NCBI RefSeq assembly: GCF_963678635.1
Contig: NC_087063.1
Span: 11,068,386-11,132,385, forward strand
Source: Symsagittifera roscoffensis
Lineage: Eukaryota; Xenacoelomorpha; Acoela; Convolutidae
DNA: 64,000 nucleotides
Reading direction: 5' to 3'
Shown: piece by piece, positions 30,901 through 41,141 of the stretch
Layout: each line of letters starts with the position of its first letter
Position numbering within the stretch: the stretch's first letter is position 1
The notes under the pieces: model-generated
What the model was told of the DNA's origin: nothing
What the model saw: the letters and a program-made list of their open reading frames with translations, nothing else
The model's database searches: none
Made by a program: the position numbers and the translations under genes

Positions 30901-31382
30901 GAGCGCGATATTTGGTAGGGTCGACATTAGCTCCAATGTGCAAGAGCAAATACACAGTGCATTTCGTGGCTGTGGGTGTAAAAAGTACGAGAACGATCGT
31001 GGATCAAGCCTTCTCAGTGCCCAAGTGTGTAAGACTAGCAAGAATGTCGGAAAAGTTTTATGAGCTACTGTGCAAAATGTTCTCAGCAGTTCCAGAGAGA
31101 ACTAAGGAGGAGTTAGAATCAATACTGGGAAAAATTTTCATGGGATACGTCAGTGGGAACTTCAGTGACTTTGAAAGACAGAAACAGAGAGGATCAACCG
31201 TTACGGATTACAATACAGTAGATGAGAATGATGAAGTCCACCGAGTGATGACGGAAGTAGAACCACTACTGGAAGCTTCGGGAAAGCGTAACTGGAGGAG
31301 CATCATGTTGACACATGACGAGTTTCCTTGCCATTGCTTGGTGCAAACAGGGTGGTACCCTGAACGTAGTAATCTGGTGTAG
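27932..31382 (+). pseudogene. Accessory gene 5, copy B: large protein with Cys cluster
   Basis: Frames 27932-28195, 28217-28537, 28580-29038, 29014-30012, 30046-30393 and 30606-31382 align in order with the 1170-codon gene of copy C. The N-terminal half is acidic and low in complexity. Then come helical blocks (YMRTELQLRFAWCMIGLTRQ, ACAKRRDALCFSRFM), YSYVSGVIGIAYNP, a Cys cluster with spacing C-X4-C-X6-C-X4-C (about 30513-30580), VTALGFYSMFGSLESL, AFSVPKCVRLARMS, and near the end FPCHCLVQTGWYP. Nonsense codons at 30010 and 30391 are absent from the later duplicate, so they are recent. It ends at TAG 31380-31382. No known family is recognised. Confidence 0.6.
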
Positions 31383-32074
31383 ATCTGGGACTTTGGAGAG
31401 CTGCTCTCCATGAGTTTACCAGACTCATCGCGGCCCATAACAGTAGTGATAGTGGAAGTTATGATGGTGATACGATAGCTGGAGCTCATGTGAAGGAGAA
31501 CAATAGACATGAGGCACCAACGCGAGAACAGTTGCAGAAATTGGATTGTCTAAAAAATTTAGAACTTTTTGAGACGATGTGCAAGATTCTGAGCATTCCG
31601 ATGGAAGTGAAAAAGATATGGGCAAGGAGACGACTGATGCCAAGGTTTAGTGCCAACATGACTGCGTGGTTGTATGAGTATGCCAAGAAGCATATGTCGA
31701 AGTACGGCAGAGTGTACAGTGTGTATCAGCTGGACATTGGGGCAGAAGCCTTCAAGCGAGTTTTCGTGACTCATCGGAAGGGAGTGACCACCACTGTTAA
31801 GAGAATTTCCAGGACAAATGAACGTAATGGAAGAGAGAAGGAAGAGATGTTGAAGGAAGATTTGGAGAGAAACGTGACGTTGTGTCTCCACAACAGCTTC
31901 TGCAGGAACAGAGAATCTAACGTGGATCCCCTACCTTGTTGTAAGCAAAGGGTAGAAGAACAAAAGTGTTGGAGGACTGCTTCCAACAGCGTCAGAATAG
32001 CTAACGATGTGTTGCAAGACACAGAAACTGAAAGTGCAGAGTCAATGTCGCAGGAGGAGGAGATGGAGCATTGA
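31383..32074 (+). pseudogene. Accessory gene 6 / C-terminal extension, copy B
   Basis: Continues from the TAG at 31380 with coding similarity to copy C on both sides of the stop (SLPDSSRPITVVIVEVM). A TAG and a one-base deletion at about 31470-31485 shift the frame; from 31490 it is open to TGA 32072-32074. Conserved features are ILSIPMEVKKIWARRRLMP, NMTAWLYEYAKKHM, GAEAFKRVFVTHR and NVTLCLHNSFCRNRESNV, ending in an acidic tail (MSQEEEMEH). There is no ATG directly after the stop; the first one is at 31409. I do not recognise the domain. It is either a separate protein or a readthrough extension of gene 5. Confidence 0.6.
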
Positions 32075-32897
32075 CAAATGGCCGAAAGACAAGATGCAAA
32101 AAGAAACGAAATTAGAAGAATTTACAAGTTTTAGAACTTCTAAACGACGAAAAAAAAACAAAGAAGTGACGAAACAGAAGAAGTTAACACTCAGAATTGT
32201 TTTATGTGTTTGAAAAAATGTCAAGCGAGAAACTAAGCAACCAAGTTGTAATTGAAAACTGAAAGAAAACATTTTAGTTGAGTTTTGAACATTAAATAAT
32301 TTGTTGCGCTCATAAATTTGTATTTTGTTTTTAGTTAGTGGCTTTAGAGACACTTACGATTTATTTAGAAAGGCTCGAGTAAAGAGAATATTTAAATATT
32401 CTAGCCTGCATGATTGTTTTTAATCAACTAGGACAACTGATTACTTTGTGGTGACATGAAAGGCTTGGGTAATCTCATGAAGAGGGAGATTGTTTCATTG
32501 TTCTTTCTAACCACAGAGTTCCTTAGTTTTAAATTTCAGGACCAATAAAAACTAAATTTTCCGAAGGGAAGGAGCATAGCCGGATAATTTTAGCATGTTG
32601 GTTGGCAGGACTGTCCTACAAACTAACACCTTTTAAAACCTAGGAGAAAAATTTTGAATCAGGGCGTTGACATTGGAAGTCAGAAAAAAAATGTTTTACC
32701 TTAAGTCATATCCTTGAAAGTGCAGATTAGTGAAAAAATTTGAAAGGCTTCAGTAGTGTAGTTTGATGCCATTTATTTTCTGCAGTGAGTCGATATGACG
32801 TGGATAAGAGTAATTTCGTGCATTTTGTAAAATTTGTTCGATGACACTGTACCAATTTTACGAACATTGCGAGATTCAATGGGGACCTTGACCGGGC
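32075..32897 (+). other. 3' non-coding region of copy B
   Basis: About 820 bp of AT-rich DNA between the last accessory stop and the PPT-like site. I see no gene. Short frames on both strands (for example 32042-32353 minus) have no recognisable product. The same region recurs at 39792-40612 in the segmental duplication with small differences. Confidence 0.7.
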
Positions 32898-32910
32898 TGT
32901 CCGGGGAGTA
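32898..32910 (+). other. PPT-like purine tract at the 3' boundary of copy B
   Basis: TGTCCGGGGAG followed by TA and TGTG. The 16-mer GTCCGGGGAGTATGTG is identical at the 3' boundary of copy C (minus strand, 47160-47175), although the two elements are otherwise strongly diverged. A purine run immediately before a TG dinucleotide is what a polypurine tract plus LTR start looks like. The inverted-repeat PLE structure starts at 32911, exactly at this TG. Confidence 0.5.
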
Positions 32911-33426
32911 TGTGACATTCGACAAGAATGGACAAAAATGCAGATTGGGCGATTTCGAATAGTTAGCAGCTAACCTTCCGAATTGACAGTTCTGAGAGAT
33001 TAGTGACCTTATTGGGACGATTAGTCAAACGGTGAAGGTCAAGATATTCTGGTATTTTGAAATTTTGAAAATTCGAACTGGGAAGTCGCACTTCTGAGAA
33101 ACGGCAAAAACCGCCATTTTGGAAGAAAACCAGAAGAAAATCAGAGCAACAATAGTTTCGACGAAGATAACTACGAAAAAATCGAAGATCAGAATCGAAG
33201 AAAAAGCAGAGTTAGCAGAGACCGCTCCGAGTTGCAACGATTGTGTCGCTACAATCGTTGCAAGGCCGTTCACAACAACGGTGAAGGGTAGAAAAGCAGC
33301 CTTCCGGAAGGAAGATAAGGGCGTTATTTCACCGGATTCAGGAATACGGAGGGGTCTCGGGATTTGATTTGAAACTGTTTTATGTGAACTTTTAGCTTCC
33401 CGGTTATGTCTTGAATTGAATTTATT
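32911..33426 (+). repeat. PLE-1 left inverted repeat and shell
   Basis: Inverted repeat 32911-33133, followed by shell sequence with GTTGCAACGATTGTGTCGC (a local palindrome-rich stretch), CAACAACGGTGAAGGG and one ATACGGAGGGGTCTCGGGA motif (about 33343). It ends at TTGAATTGAATTTATTT, the point at which the fold-back joins to the 3' shell. There is no gene. Confidence 0.8.
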
Positions 33427-34789
33427 TTGCATAATGAGGAACAAACATATGAATCAAAGTTGGAGTTCTTGTTGCAATCTGCTCAGTTTGTGAAAAAAGA
33501 TGCAACCACAAATGAGGTGATACTGAAAATTGAGAAGGAACTTAACAAAGAATTACTATCCATGAACAAGAGAGTCGAGATAAGTGATCAGTTATATCCT
33601 AAGATGAGGTCAACAGGGGGGGCAACCCGCCCGTTTGTACGGTTTAGCTAAGGTACACAAGGATGAGATACTCCTACGACCAGTACTATCACTTCCAGGC
33701 AGCTCGTATGAGAATCTTAACAAAATGCTTAGCAGAATCTTAGCAAATATAGAAACCAATATTAAAGAGGCTAGAGAAACAATTGAAAACATTGCTCTAG
33801 ATCCGGATGAAACCATAATATCCCTTGATGTGAAAAGTTTGTACACCAACGTTCCCCTGAAGGAGGCAATTGAAATTGGTTTACAGAAGCTGTACAGCCA
33901 GGAGTCTCCTCCCGAAATTCAAAGAGCAACCATGAAAAGGCTTTTGAATATGGCGGTCAGCAAAGTATATTTCAGGTGTAATGATTCATGGTATGTACAA
34001 ATTGATGATTTAGCAATGGGCGCGTCCCTCGCTGTAATTCTGGCAAACTTATGGCTGAAAAAGTACAAGTTTGCTCTAAGACAAGAAATACCGGTGGGAA
34101 CGGAGGTACAGCGAATTAATGACAAAAACGGCTTGTGCCCATGTTGCAGCAGGAAAGTCACATATAGATCAAAAGAGGTTGAATGCGAGAGTTGCCGAAA
34201 CTGGTGTCATCTAAAATGCGGAGAATTATCCGATGACGTATACGCATCAATAACCGAGATAGTCTGGTACTGTGAAAGCTGCTGCCGAGCTAAGAACAAG
34301 GCTAAGTATACTCTTCAGGTGAAATTGTTCCTCAGGTATGTGGATGACATTGTTAGAACAGCCAGAGGGGAGCCGAGTTGTCTTCTCGATTCCGCCAATT
34401 CTCTTCATCCAAATTTGCCGTTCACTCTAGAGAAAACTAATTCGGAGGGAAATTTGCCGTTCCTGGATTTTAACATAAATGTATCGCAGGGTAGGCGTGT
34501 AACTTGCAGTTGGTATCAAAAACCAACAGATACAGGGACTATACTGAACTATAGAAGCTGCGCTCCAACTCAGTATAAGCGTAGTGTTATTCAAGGCACC
34601 GTACACAGGGTTTTTAGGAGTATATCTAGCTGGGAGCAATTTGATAAGGCTATGGAAACTAATAGGGCGCAATGGCTGATAAATCAATACCCTGAAAATT
34701 TGTCCGCAAAGGTGGCTTCAGACGCCTTGTGCAAGATCATCGAGGGTAAGGGCAAGCCCCTGGATAGTGAGAGGTTTTTGTCAGTTTAA
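33427..34789 (+). pseudogene. PLE-1 reverse transcriptase with inserted PHD finger
   Basis: The frame begins without an ATG at 33427 (LHNEEQ), so the N-terminus seems lost. A shift in a G-run near 33617 separates 33427-33651 from 33635-34789. RT motifs: LYGLAKVHKDE, LRPVLSLPGSS (in PLE-2), ISLDVKSLYTNVP (motif A), LAMGASLAVILANLWLKK (motif B), LFLRYVDDIVRTAR (motif C), NLPFLDFNI. Between motifs B and C lies a PHD-type zinc finger, about 34135-34283: C-X2-C, C-X2-C, H-X2-C and W-X-C-X2-C. This insertion breaks the palm between B and C. Family: Penelope-like. Confidence 0.88.
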
Positions 34790-35244
34790 TCACCAAAGGA
34801 TGGGAAGCCCCCAATGCTGATGGTGCAGTATAGAGGTAACCAATGCCAATATTTTGAAAACAGGTTACGAAAATTAACTAACGTTCAAGTGGTTTTCACC
34901 ACAAGAAAACTAGAAACATGTTTACCATCAATTCTAATGACCTCAAGTCAAGAGTGGTTTATAAAATTTCATGTAGTGGATGCACTTCCACCTATGTCGG
35001 ATAAACTGTTCGACAATTGACCACTAAAATTGAGGAACATAAGAAAGCAGACGCACCGGTAGGCCTCCACCTTCAGCAATGTCAACTTGAGGGAAACAGC
35101 GAAGATCTTAGTTGGGAAATTATAGATAGGTCAAACAACCAAACAAAATTGCTAACACTAGAGGCAATGCATATCAGGAAAGATAAACCGGGCTTGAACA
35201 CGCGCGATGAGTTTAGGAGCAGGGAGTTAACACTGAAAATTTAG
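34790..35244 (+). pseudogene. PLE-1 C-terminal GIY-YIG endonuclease remnant
   Basis: After the RT stop, the coding trace continues in other frames: a CxxC (SCSGC) followed by TYVG (about 34953-34995), then RQLTTKIEEHKKAD, HLQQCQ, SWEIIDRS and LEAMHIRKDKPGLNTRDEF. This is the GIY-YIG nuclease order with the C-terminal Glu and Asn helices. A TAA stop directly after YVG, which is a Gln codon in PLE-2, and a frame change break it. In working PLEs this nuclease nicks the target DNA. Confidence 0.8.
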
Positions 35245-36184
35245 TCGCAAAATATTTTTGGTTTTTTATTTAAAACCTACATGTCTAAATCGAAATTATG
35301 ACTCAGAAACTTCCAGACAAATAAATTTTAAAATGTTTAATTATTTTTAGAGGTTGAAAGTACTTTAATTTTAATAGTAATATAGAGGTCAACTTTGATT
35401 GGCTAATTTTTTATCCTGATGGTTAGAACCAAATTGTATGTGATTTATTGTATATAAAATTTGTAAAATGATGTTTTTTCGTCATTTGGATTAGTTTTTT
35501 GTAAAAATCCTGACGATGCACATAGTTGCGAAAACGTTTGAAAACTACTTTTTAGCAAAAATTTCTTGAATTTATTTAATAACTGAATTCATTTTACGAA
35601 GATAAGAAGCTAAGAGTTGGGGGAAAGGGTTGAAACATCTTCGATGGAGATGATGATTTTTATCTACTGAACAAAAACAATAGTAATATAATAAATAGTA
35701 GTAGCCCTGTTTTTAGGAGTGACCTCGTGGTCTGGGGATACTGAGACCCAGCCATGAGCTCACTATTTTGTATGTAACTAGGGTAATTTGAGAGTTCTGG
35801 TCGAAGCCGGAGAACAGTAAAGTTTTGTCGACCCGATGTTAGAAAGACCACCAAAAGAACTGGCTTTGGTAGAGACGGTGAAAAGCATGTAGAGTTCTGT
35901 TTAGACGTTGGCCAGTCGTCTGAGAACCTAGCTTTATTTGCCGTCGATATGTACTTCCGGGCGAATGTTACAGATTTTCTTCTTAAATGGCCGTTTCGAC
36001 GTTTCTCAGAAGTGTGACGTCACCATTCGAGTTTTTAAAATTTTAAAATTCCAGAATCTTCTGACCTTCACGATTCGTCTAATCGTTCAAATAACGTTGC
36101 TAATCTTCTAAAACTGTCAACTCTCCAGGTCAGCGGCTACCAATTTGAAATTGCCTTTTATGTCAATTCTGGTCGAATGTCACA
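35245..36184 (+). repeat. PLE-1 3' region: AT-rich tail, shell and right inverted repeat
   Basis: 35245-35580 is AT-rich with no gene. From 35580 (TTATTTAATAACTGAATTC) to 35969 the sequence matches the right arm of the fold-back. The right inverted repeat is 35970-36184, ending GAATGTCACA. Confidence 0.8.
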
Positions 36185-36578
36185 CATTTTTAGATAAGAC
36201 TCTGGGTCTCTTCTAGTTCTTTTTTCAGTTTTGTCTTTGCTTGAAGTCTTGTTAGCAACTTCTCCTGTTTAATTATTATTCCTGTTGTATTTTGGACCTA
36301 TGAATACGCACCTTTTCAACGGGCTTCCGGCCAACAGGCTACCATAAATTCGGCAGTTTGCGGTTTGAAGAAATGATGCAATTTCACCTATGAAACTACT
36401 GAAACAATTTACAGCGAGATAATTGAGTACACGGAGGGTAGCCCACTGAACAAACCATTATTCACTTTTTATGGAAATGTTCGACTTGATATTATATACA
36501 AAGAAACGTATCAAAGTTGTGAAACAGCAGTTGGTAATTCAAAAGTTTCAGCATATATTCATTGTATTGGCTGTCAGC
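36185..36578 (+). other. Flank of PLE-1 inside the segmental duplication
   Basis: About 390 bp of AT-rich DNA, repeated at 43898-44301, without a gene or a match to the elements around it. It might be the interrupted LTR of copy B or host DNA; I cannot tell. Confidence 0.45.
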
Positions 36579-37555
36579 GCAGTTGGTAACATGCAAAGTG
36601 AAGTGAGCGTTGAGTTTCATGAACAATAGTTACCGTTTGGTTGTTATATTAGTATCATGAGAAGATGAAGCGCCACATACAAACTACCACTTTTTTGATA
36701 CTTACTTTTTCAAAGTAGTTGTCCGTCATGGATTTCAGAATGATAAGATAGTAATGTTAATGTATATAGGAAATTTAAAATGTTAATTCAAACGTTTTCG
36801 CACATTTTGTGCATCATCGGGATTAAAAGTTTTTTACATTATTTACAAAACGATCAAAGATCTGAAAAATGAGAAACATGTCTAAAAAGGGCTCTAAAAC
36901 TTTTTAACCAATAAAATTTAAACAACTGTAATTACATAATAAATTACGTAATCATGAATAAAATTTCCCTGTAAATTTCTGAGATTTTTTAGTTTTTTGT
37001 TCTTCCATGCTTATAAAATGTTAATGTAGTTATTGGTAAAAGCATCAAATTAGGTTACTCTAAAAATTATGTTAGTACAAAAAACACTTGCTGGGACTAG
37101 ATTTCAAACCGTTGATTTCATTTTTTAGTTCTGATGCGGACGCAACTCCTTCAATTTTGCGATCCCTTTTTTCATCCGATGTATGTCAATCCCTTCTCGC
37201 TTCTTGATCAATTTTTTGTTCAATCGTTCAATGACCGCATTGGACAGGCTTATATGTTCCCTGATGTAGCTCAACAGTGTATCTCGAGAGAAATAATTTA
37301 AACTTGCAAGTTCATTTTCTTTGTTTTTTTTCCGGATGAAACCGCAGCTTGTTTCTCCGAAAGCATTTCAAAACGTCGTCTTCTAGGATTTTTTTAAAGT
37401 CTCCGTTTGGGAGTGGAACTTCTAAAAAATGCAATGTGTCAACAATGAAGTCGGACTTCTGTTCATCCTCTGAGTTGAGTGCCCATTTCATATTATCGGA
37501 GAGCAATTCCACTGTATTGAAGGCAAATAACCCTCCAATTATGGCATCAGCAATT
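36579..37555. other. Spacer between the segmental duplicates
   Basis: Contains an AT-rich part and, near 36788-36840, a reversed match to the PLE tail (CAAACGTTTTCGCA, GTGCATCATC), so a minus-strand fragment of a PLE 3' end is likely there. The rest holds the minus-strand frame described next. Confidence 0.5.
37125..37512 (-). pseudogene. Unidentified protein fragment in the spacer
   Basis: Two minus-strand frames read continuously in meaning. 37512-37312 has NMKWALNSEDEQKSDF, VDTLHFLEVPLPNGD and DDVLKCFRRNKLRF. After a small shift, about 37316-37125 has SRDTLLSYIREHISLSNAVI and a Lys-rich end (LKELRPHQN). Hydrophilic, helix-rich, with no recognised family. It may be an exon or the N-terminal part of another retroelement; there is not enough to decide. 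Confidence 0.35.
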
Positions 37556-39094
37556 TTACTCTTGCTAGCACTGCTGGATTTACATCAAAGTAAACCAATG
37601 AGGGTAAACATGAAAGAACCTGTAGAATTAGAGCCCATGAGGAAAATAGACAAAATCTGGAGATTCTCAAACAAGGAGCTGAGGCTCAGTAAGGAATCTA
37701 TGGGAGCACTGCCGAAATCCAATGAATACTGTGGACCGATCAGAAAGAAGTCATACAGTTACGTGTCCGGAGTCATAGGGATAGCGTACAACCCATGTCT
37801 CAGTGAAGACATACGTGATTACTTCTTTGATTACGAGCAAGCAGTGTTGCTAAGATTCTGGACGTCTAGAATTGCAACGATAAGAAGCGCTGCTACTCTG
37901 CAGACCAAGCTGGGACTAGTCCTAGAAGAAAAGGTAGCTGCAACTTTCGTGCCAGAATCCGACAAACGAGTAGAGTTTGGAATCGGTTTCTCAGATGAAG
38001 TGCTGAGAACGAGCTTGATGGTGGTATGGGAACTGATGAGACCTTCATGTTGTCCGAGTCCCAACGCTGATTCGATACTACTTGCAACACAAGATGTGCA
38101 GAGGGAATTAAATTTAGACTGTAAGCTGCGTGGTCTTAATCTACAACGTGATGACAACAGGCTCTGAGAAAAACGGAGAAGACAATTTAGAGTTGCCTGG
38201 CTGGGACCAGAAGACTGGGTTAAACATGGTAGCTGTCTGGCAAAAGTCTGTGGACTGGAAAGTTACGTTTGTGGAGCCCTAGATTGCGTGAAAAACCTGG
38301 AGAAATAAAACAAACAGTTGATAATATTGTTTGGGAACATTGTGATGAAAGCGAAGACGGAAACGGAATTGATCGCAGATTGCCATGGAGGAACCGAAGT
38401 AAATCTAGTGACTGCACTAGGATTTTACAGCATGTTTGGTTCTTTAGAGTCACTATTGAATCTAGAACAGAAACATGAGATGGTCACGGCCATCAGTGTA
38501 GAAGTGTTCCCAGGAGTTTTGCAGACTGAGCAAAAGCACATAGGAAAATGGAGAGAAGCGATCGAGGCGGAAACGAAGATCCGACACAGTGAAACTTGTC
38601 GCAGACCATCGGAAGCGCGATATTCGGTAGGATCGACATTAGCTCCAATGTGCAAGAGCAGATACCCAGTGCATTTCGTGGCTGTGGATGTAAAAAGTAC
38701 CAGAACAATCGCGGATCAAGCCTTCTCAGTGCCAAAGGGTGTAAGACCAGCAAGAATGTCGGAAAAATTTTATGAGCTACTGTGCAAAATATTCTCAGTA
38801 GTTCCAGAGAGAACTAAGGAGGAGTTAGAATTAATACTGGGATAAAATTTCATGGGATACGTCAGTGGGAACTTCAGGGACTTTGAAAGACAGAAACAGA
38901 GAGGATCAACCGTTACGGATTACAATACAGTAGATGAGAATGATGAAGTCCACCGAGTGACGATGGAAGCGGAACCACTACCGGAAGCTTCGGGAAAGCG
39001 TAACTGGAGGAGCATCATGATGACATATGACGAGCTTCCTTGCCATTACTTGCTGCAAACATGGTGGTACCCTGAACGTAGTAATCTGGTGTAG
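37556..39094 (+). pseudogene. Accessory gene 5, C-terminal half, duplicated copy
   Basis: The frame is open from before 37556 to TGA 38165-38167 and stays in the same phase through the Cys cluster (SCLAKVCGLESYVCGALDC, about 38225-38290) to the frame 38318-38845; a TAA then interrupts near 38843. It continues to TAG 39092-39094, the same terminal stop as in the left copy. It contains SYSYVSGVIGIAYNP, VTALGFYSMFGS, AFSVPKGVRPARMS and the end PCHYLLQTWWYP. It is 5'-truncated by the duplication edge. Confidence 0.75.
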
Positions 39095-39788
39095 ATCTGG
39101 GACTCTAGAGAGCTGCTTTCCATGGGTTTACCAGACTCATCACGGCCCATAACAGTAATGATAGTGGAAGTTATGATGGCGATACGATGGCTGGAAGCTC
39201 ATGTGAAGGAGAACAATAGACAGGAGGCACCAACGCGAGAACAGTTGCAGAAATTGGATTGTCTAAAAAATTTAGAACTTGTTGAGACGATGTGCAAGAT
39301 TCTGAGCATTCCGATGGAAGTGAAAAAGATATGGGCAAGGAGACGACTGATGCCATGGTTTAGAGCCAACATGACTGCGTGGTTGTATGAGTATGCCAAG
39401 AAGCATATGACGTAGCACGGCAGAGTGTACAGTGTGTATCAGCTGGACATTGGGGCAGAAGCCTTCAAGCGAGTTTTCGTGACTCATCGGAATGCAGTGA
39501 CCACCTCTGTAAAGAGAAATTCCAGGACAAATGAACGTAATGGAAGAGAGAAGGAAGAGATGTTGAAAGAATATTTGGAGAGAAACGTGACGTTGTGTCT
39601 CCACAACAGCATCTGCAGGAACAGAGAATCTAACGTGGATCCCCTACCTTGTTGTAAGCAACGGGTAGAAGAGCAGAAGTGTTGAAGGACTGCTTCCAAC
39701 AGCGTCAGAATAGCTAACGATGTGTTGTGAGACACAGAAAATGAAAGTGCAGAGTCAATGTCGCAGGAGGAGGAGATGGAGCATTGAC
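39095..39788 (+). pseudogene. Accessory gene 6, duplicated copy
   Basis: In phase with the TAG at 39092 the sequence is coding-like: MGLPDSSRPITVMIVEVMMA, RWLEAHVKENN, IPMEVKKIWARRRLMPWF, YEYAKKHM. It has a stop at about 39413 (TAG), then a shifted frame 39425-39685 ending in a TGA, where the left copy continues. The tryptophan codon in RWLEAH is intact here but is TAG in the left copy. Confidence 0.7.
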
Positions 39789-40625
39789 AAATGGCCGAAA
39801 GACAAGATGCAAAAAGAAACGAAATTAGAAGAGTTTACAAGTTCTAGAACTTCTAAACGACGAATAAAAAAAAACAAAGAAGTGACAAAACAGAAGAAGT
39901 TAAAACTCAGAATTGTTTTATGTGTATGACAAAATGTCAAGTGAGAAACTAAGCAACCAATTTGTAATTGAAAACTGAAAGAAAACAATTTAGTTGAGTT
40001 TTGAACATTAAAGAATTTGTTGCATTTATAAATTTGTAGTTTGTTTTTAGTTAGTGGCTTTAGAGACACTTACTATTTATTTAGAAAGGCTCGATTAAAG
40101 AGTATATTTAAATATTCTAGCCTGCATGAATGTTTTTAGTCAACTAGGACAACTGATCACTTTGTGGTGACATGAAAGGCTTGGGTAATCTCTTGAAGAG
40201 GGAGATTGTTTCATTGTTCTTTCTAACCACAGAGTTCCTTAGTTTTAATTTTCAGGACCAACAACAACTAAAATTTCCGAAGGGAAGGAGCATAGTCGGA
40301 TAATTTTAGCTTGTTGGTTTGCAGGACTGTCCTTCAAACTAACACCTTTTAAAACCTAGGAGAAAAATTTTAAATCAGGGCGTTGACATTGGAAGTCAGA
40401 AAAAAATGTTTTATCTTAAGTCATATCCTTGAAAGTGCAGACTAGTGAAAGAATTTGGAAGGCTTTAGTAGTGTAGTTTGATGCCATTTATATTCTGCAG
40501 TGAGTCGATATGACGTAGATAAAAGTAATTTTGTGCATTTTGTAAATTTTGTTCGATAACACTGTACCAATTTTACGAACATTGCAAGATTCAATGGGGA
40601 CCTTGACCGGGCTGTCCGGGGAGTA
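39789..40625 (+). other. 3' non-coding region and PPT-like site, duplicated copy
   Basis: Matches 32075-32910. The PPT-like TGTCCGGGGAG lies at 40613-40623, followed by TA and the TGTG of PLE-2. No gene is seen. Confidence 0.75.
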
Positions 40626-41141
40626 TGTGACATTCGACCACAATGGACAAAAATGCAGATTCGGCGATTTCGAATAGTTAGCAGCTAACCTTCCGAATTG
40701 ACAGTTCTGAGAGATTAGTGACCTTATTGGGACGATTAGTCAAACGGTGAAGGTCAAGATATTCTGGTATTTTGAAATTTTAAAAACTCGAACTGAGAAG
40801 TCGCACTTCTGAGAAACGGCAAAAACCGCCATTTTGGAAGAAAACCTGAAGAAAATCAGAACAACAATAGTTTCGACGAAGATAACTACGAAAAAATCGA
40901 AGATCAGAATCGAAGAAAAAGCAGAGTTAGCAGAGACCGCTCCGAGTTGCATCGATTGTGTCGCTACAATCGTTGCAAGGCCGTTCACAACAACGGTGAA
41001 GCGTAGAAAAGCAGCCTTCCGGAAAGAAGATAAGGGCGTTATTTCACCGGATTCAGGAATCCGGAGGGGTCTCGGGATTTGATTTGAAACTGTTTTATGT
41101 GAACTTTTAGCTTCCCGGTTATGTCTTGAATTGAATTTATT

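Larger units (their letters stand above)
11709..32910 (+). mobile_element. Giant Ty3/gypsy-like retrotransposon copy B
   Basis: A plus-strand element of more than 21 kb. The order is gag leader ORFs, gag core, zinc knuckles, protease, RT, RNase H, linker, integrase (to 20607), then about 11.5 kb of accessory genes (20608-32074) and a 3' non-coding part ending in a purine-rich PPT-like site at 32901-32908. The accessory genes are collinear with those of copy C. It is inactivated by several frameshifts and nonsense codons, by an insertion that replaces part of gag, and by a 1.3 kb tandem duplication. LTRs could not be defined. Confidence 0.88.
32911..36184 (+). mobile_element. Penelope-like element 1 (PLE-1) between inverted terminal repeats
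   Basis: A 3.27 kb structure. The left arm (32911-33133) and right arm (35970-36184) are reverse complements of one another, about 75% by eye, with terminal TGTGACATTCGAC. Inside are a shell sequence also found in the fold-back (33140-33420 and 35580-35960), an RT frame and a GIY-YIG endonuclease remnant. RT type and C-terminal GIY-YIG identify a Penelope-like retroelement; such elements often have direct or inverted terminal repeats. No clear target-site duplication was seen. Confidence 0.85.
29839..36578 (+). repeat. Segmental duplication, left copy (6.7 kb)
   Basis: This block (tail of accessory gene 5, gene 6, 3' region, PLE-1 and right flank) is repeated at 37556-44301. The left edge begins TTACTCTTGCTAGC in both, and the right edge ends GGCTGTCAGC in both. 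The copies are similar to roughly 95%, with independent mutations in each. The spacer between them is 36579-37555. Confidence 0.93.
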
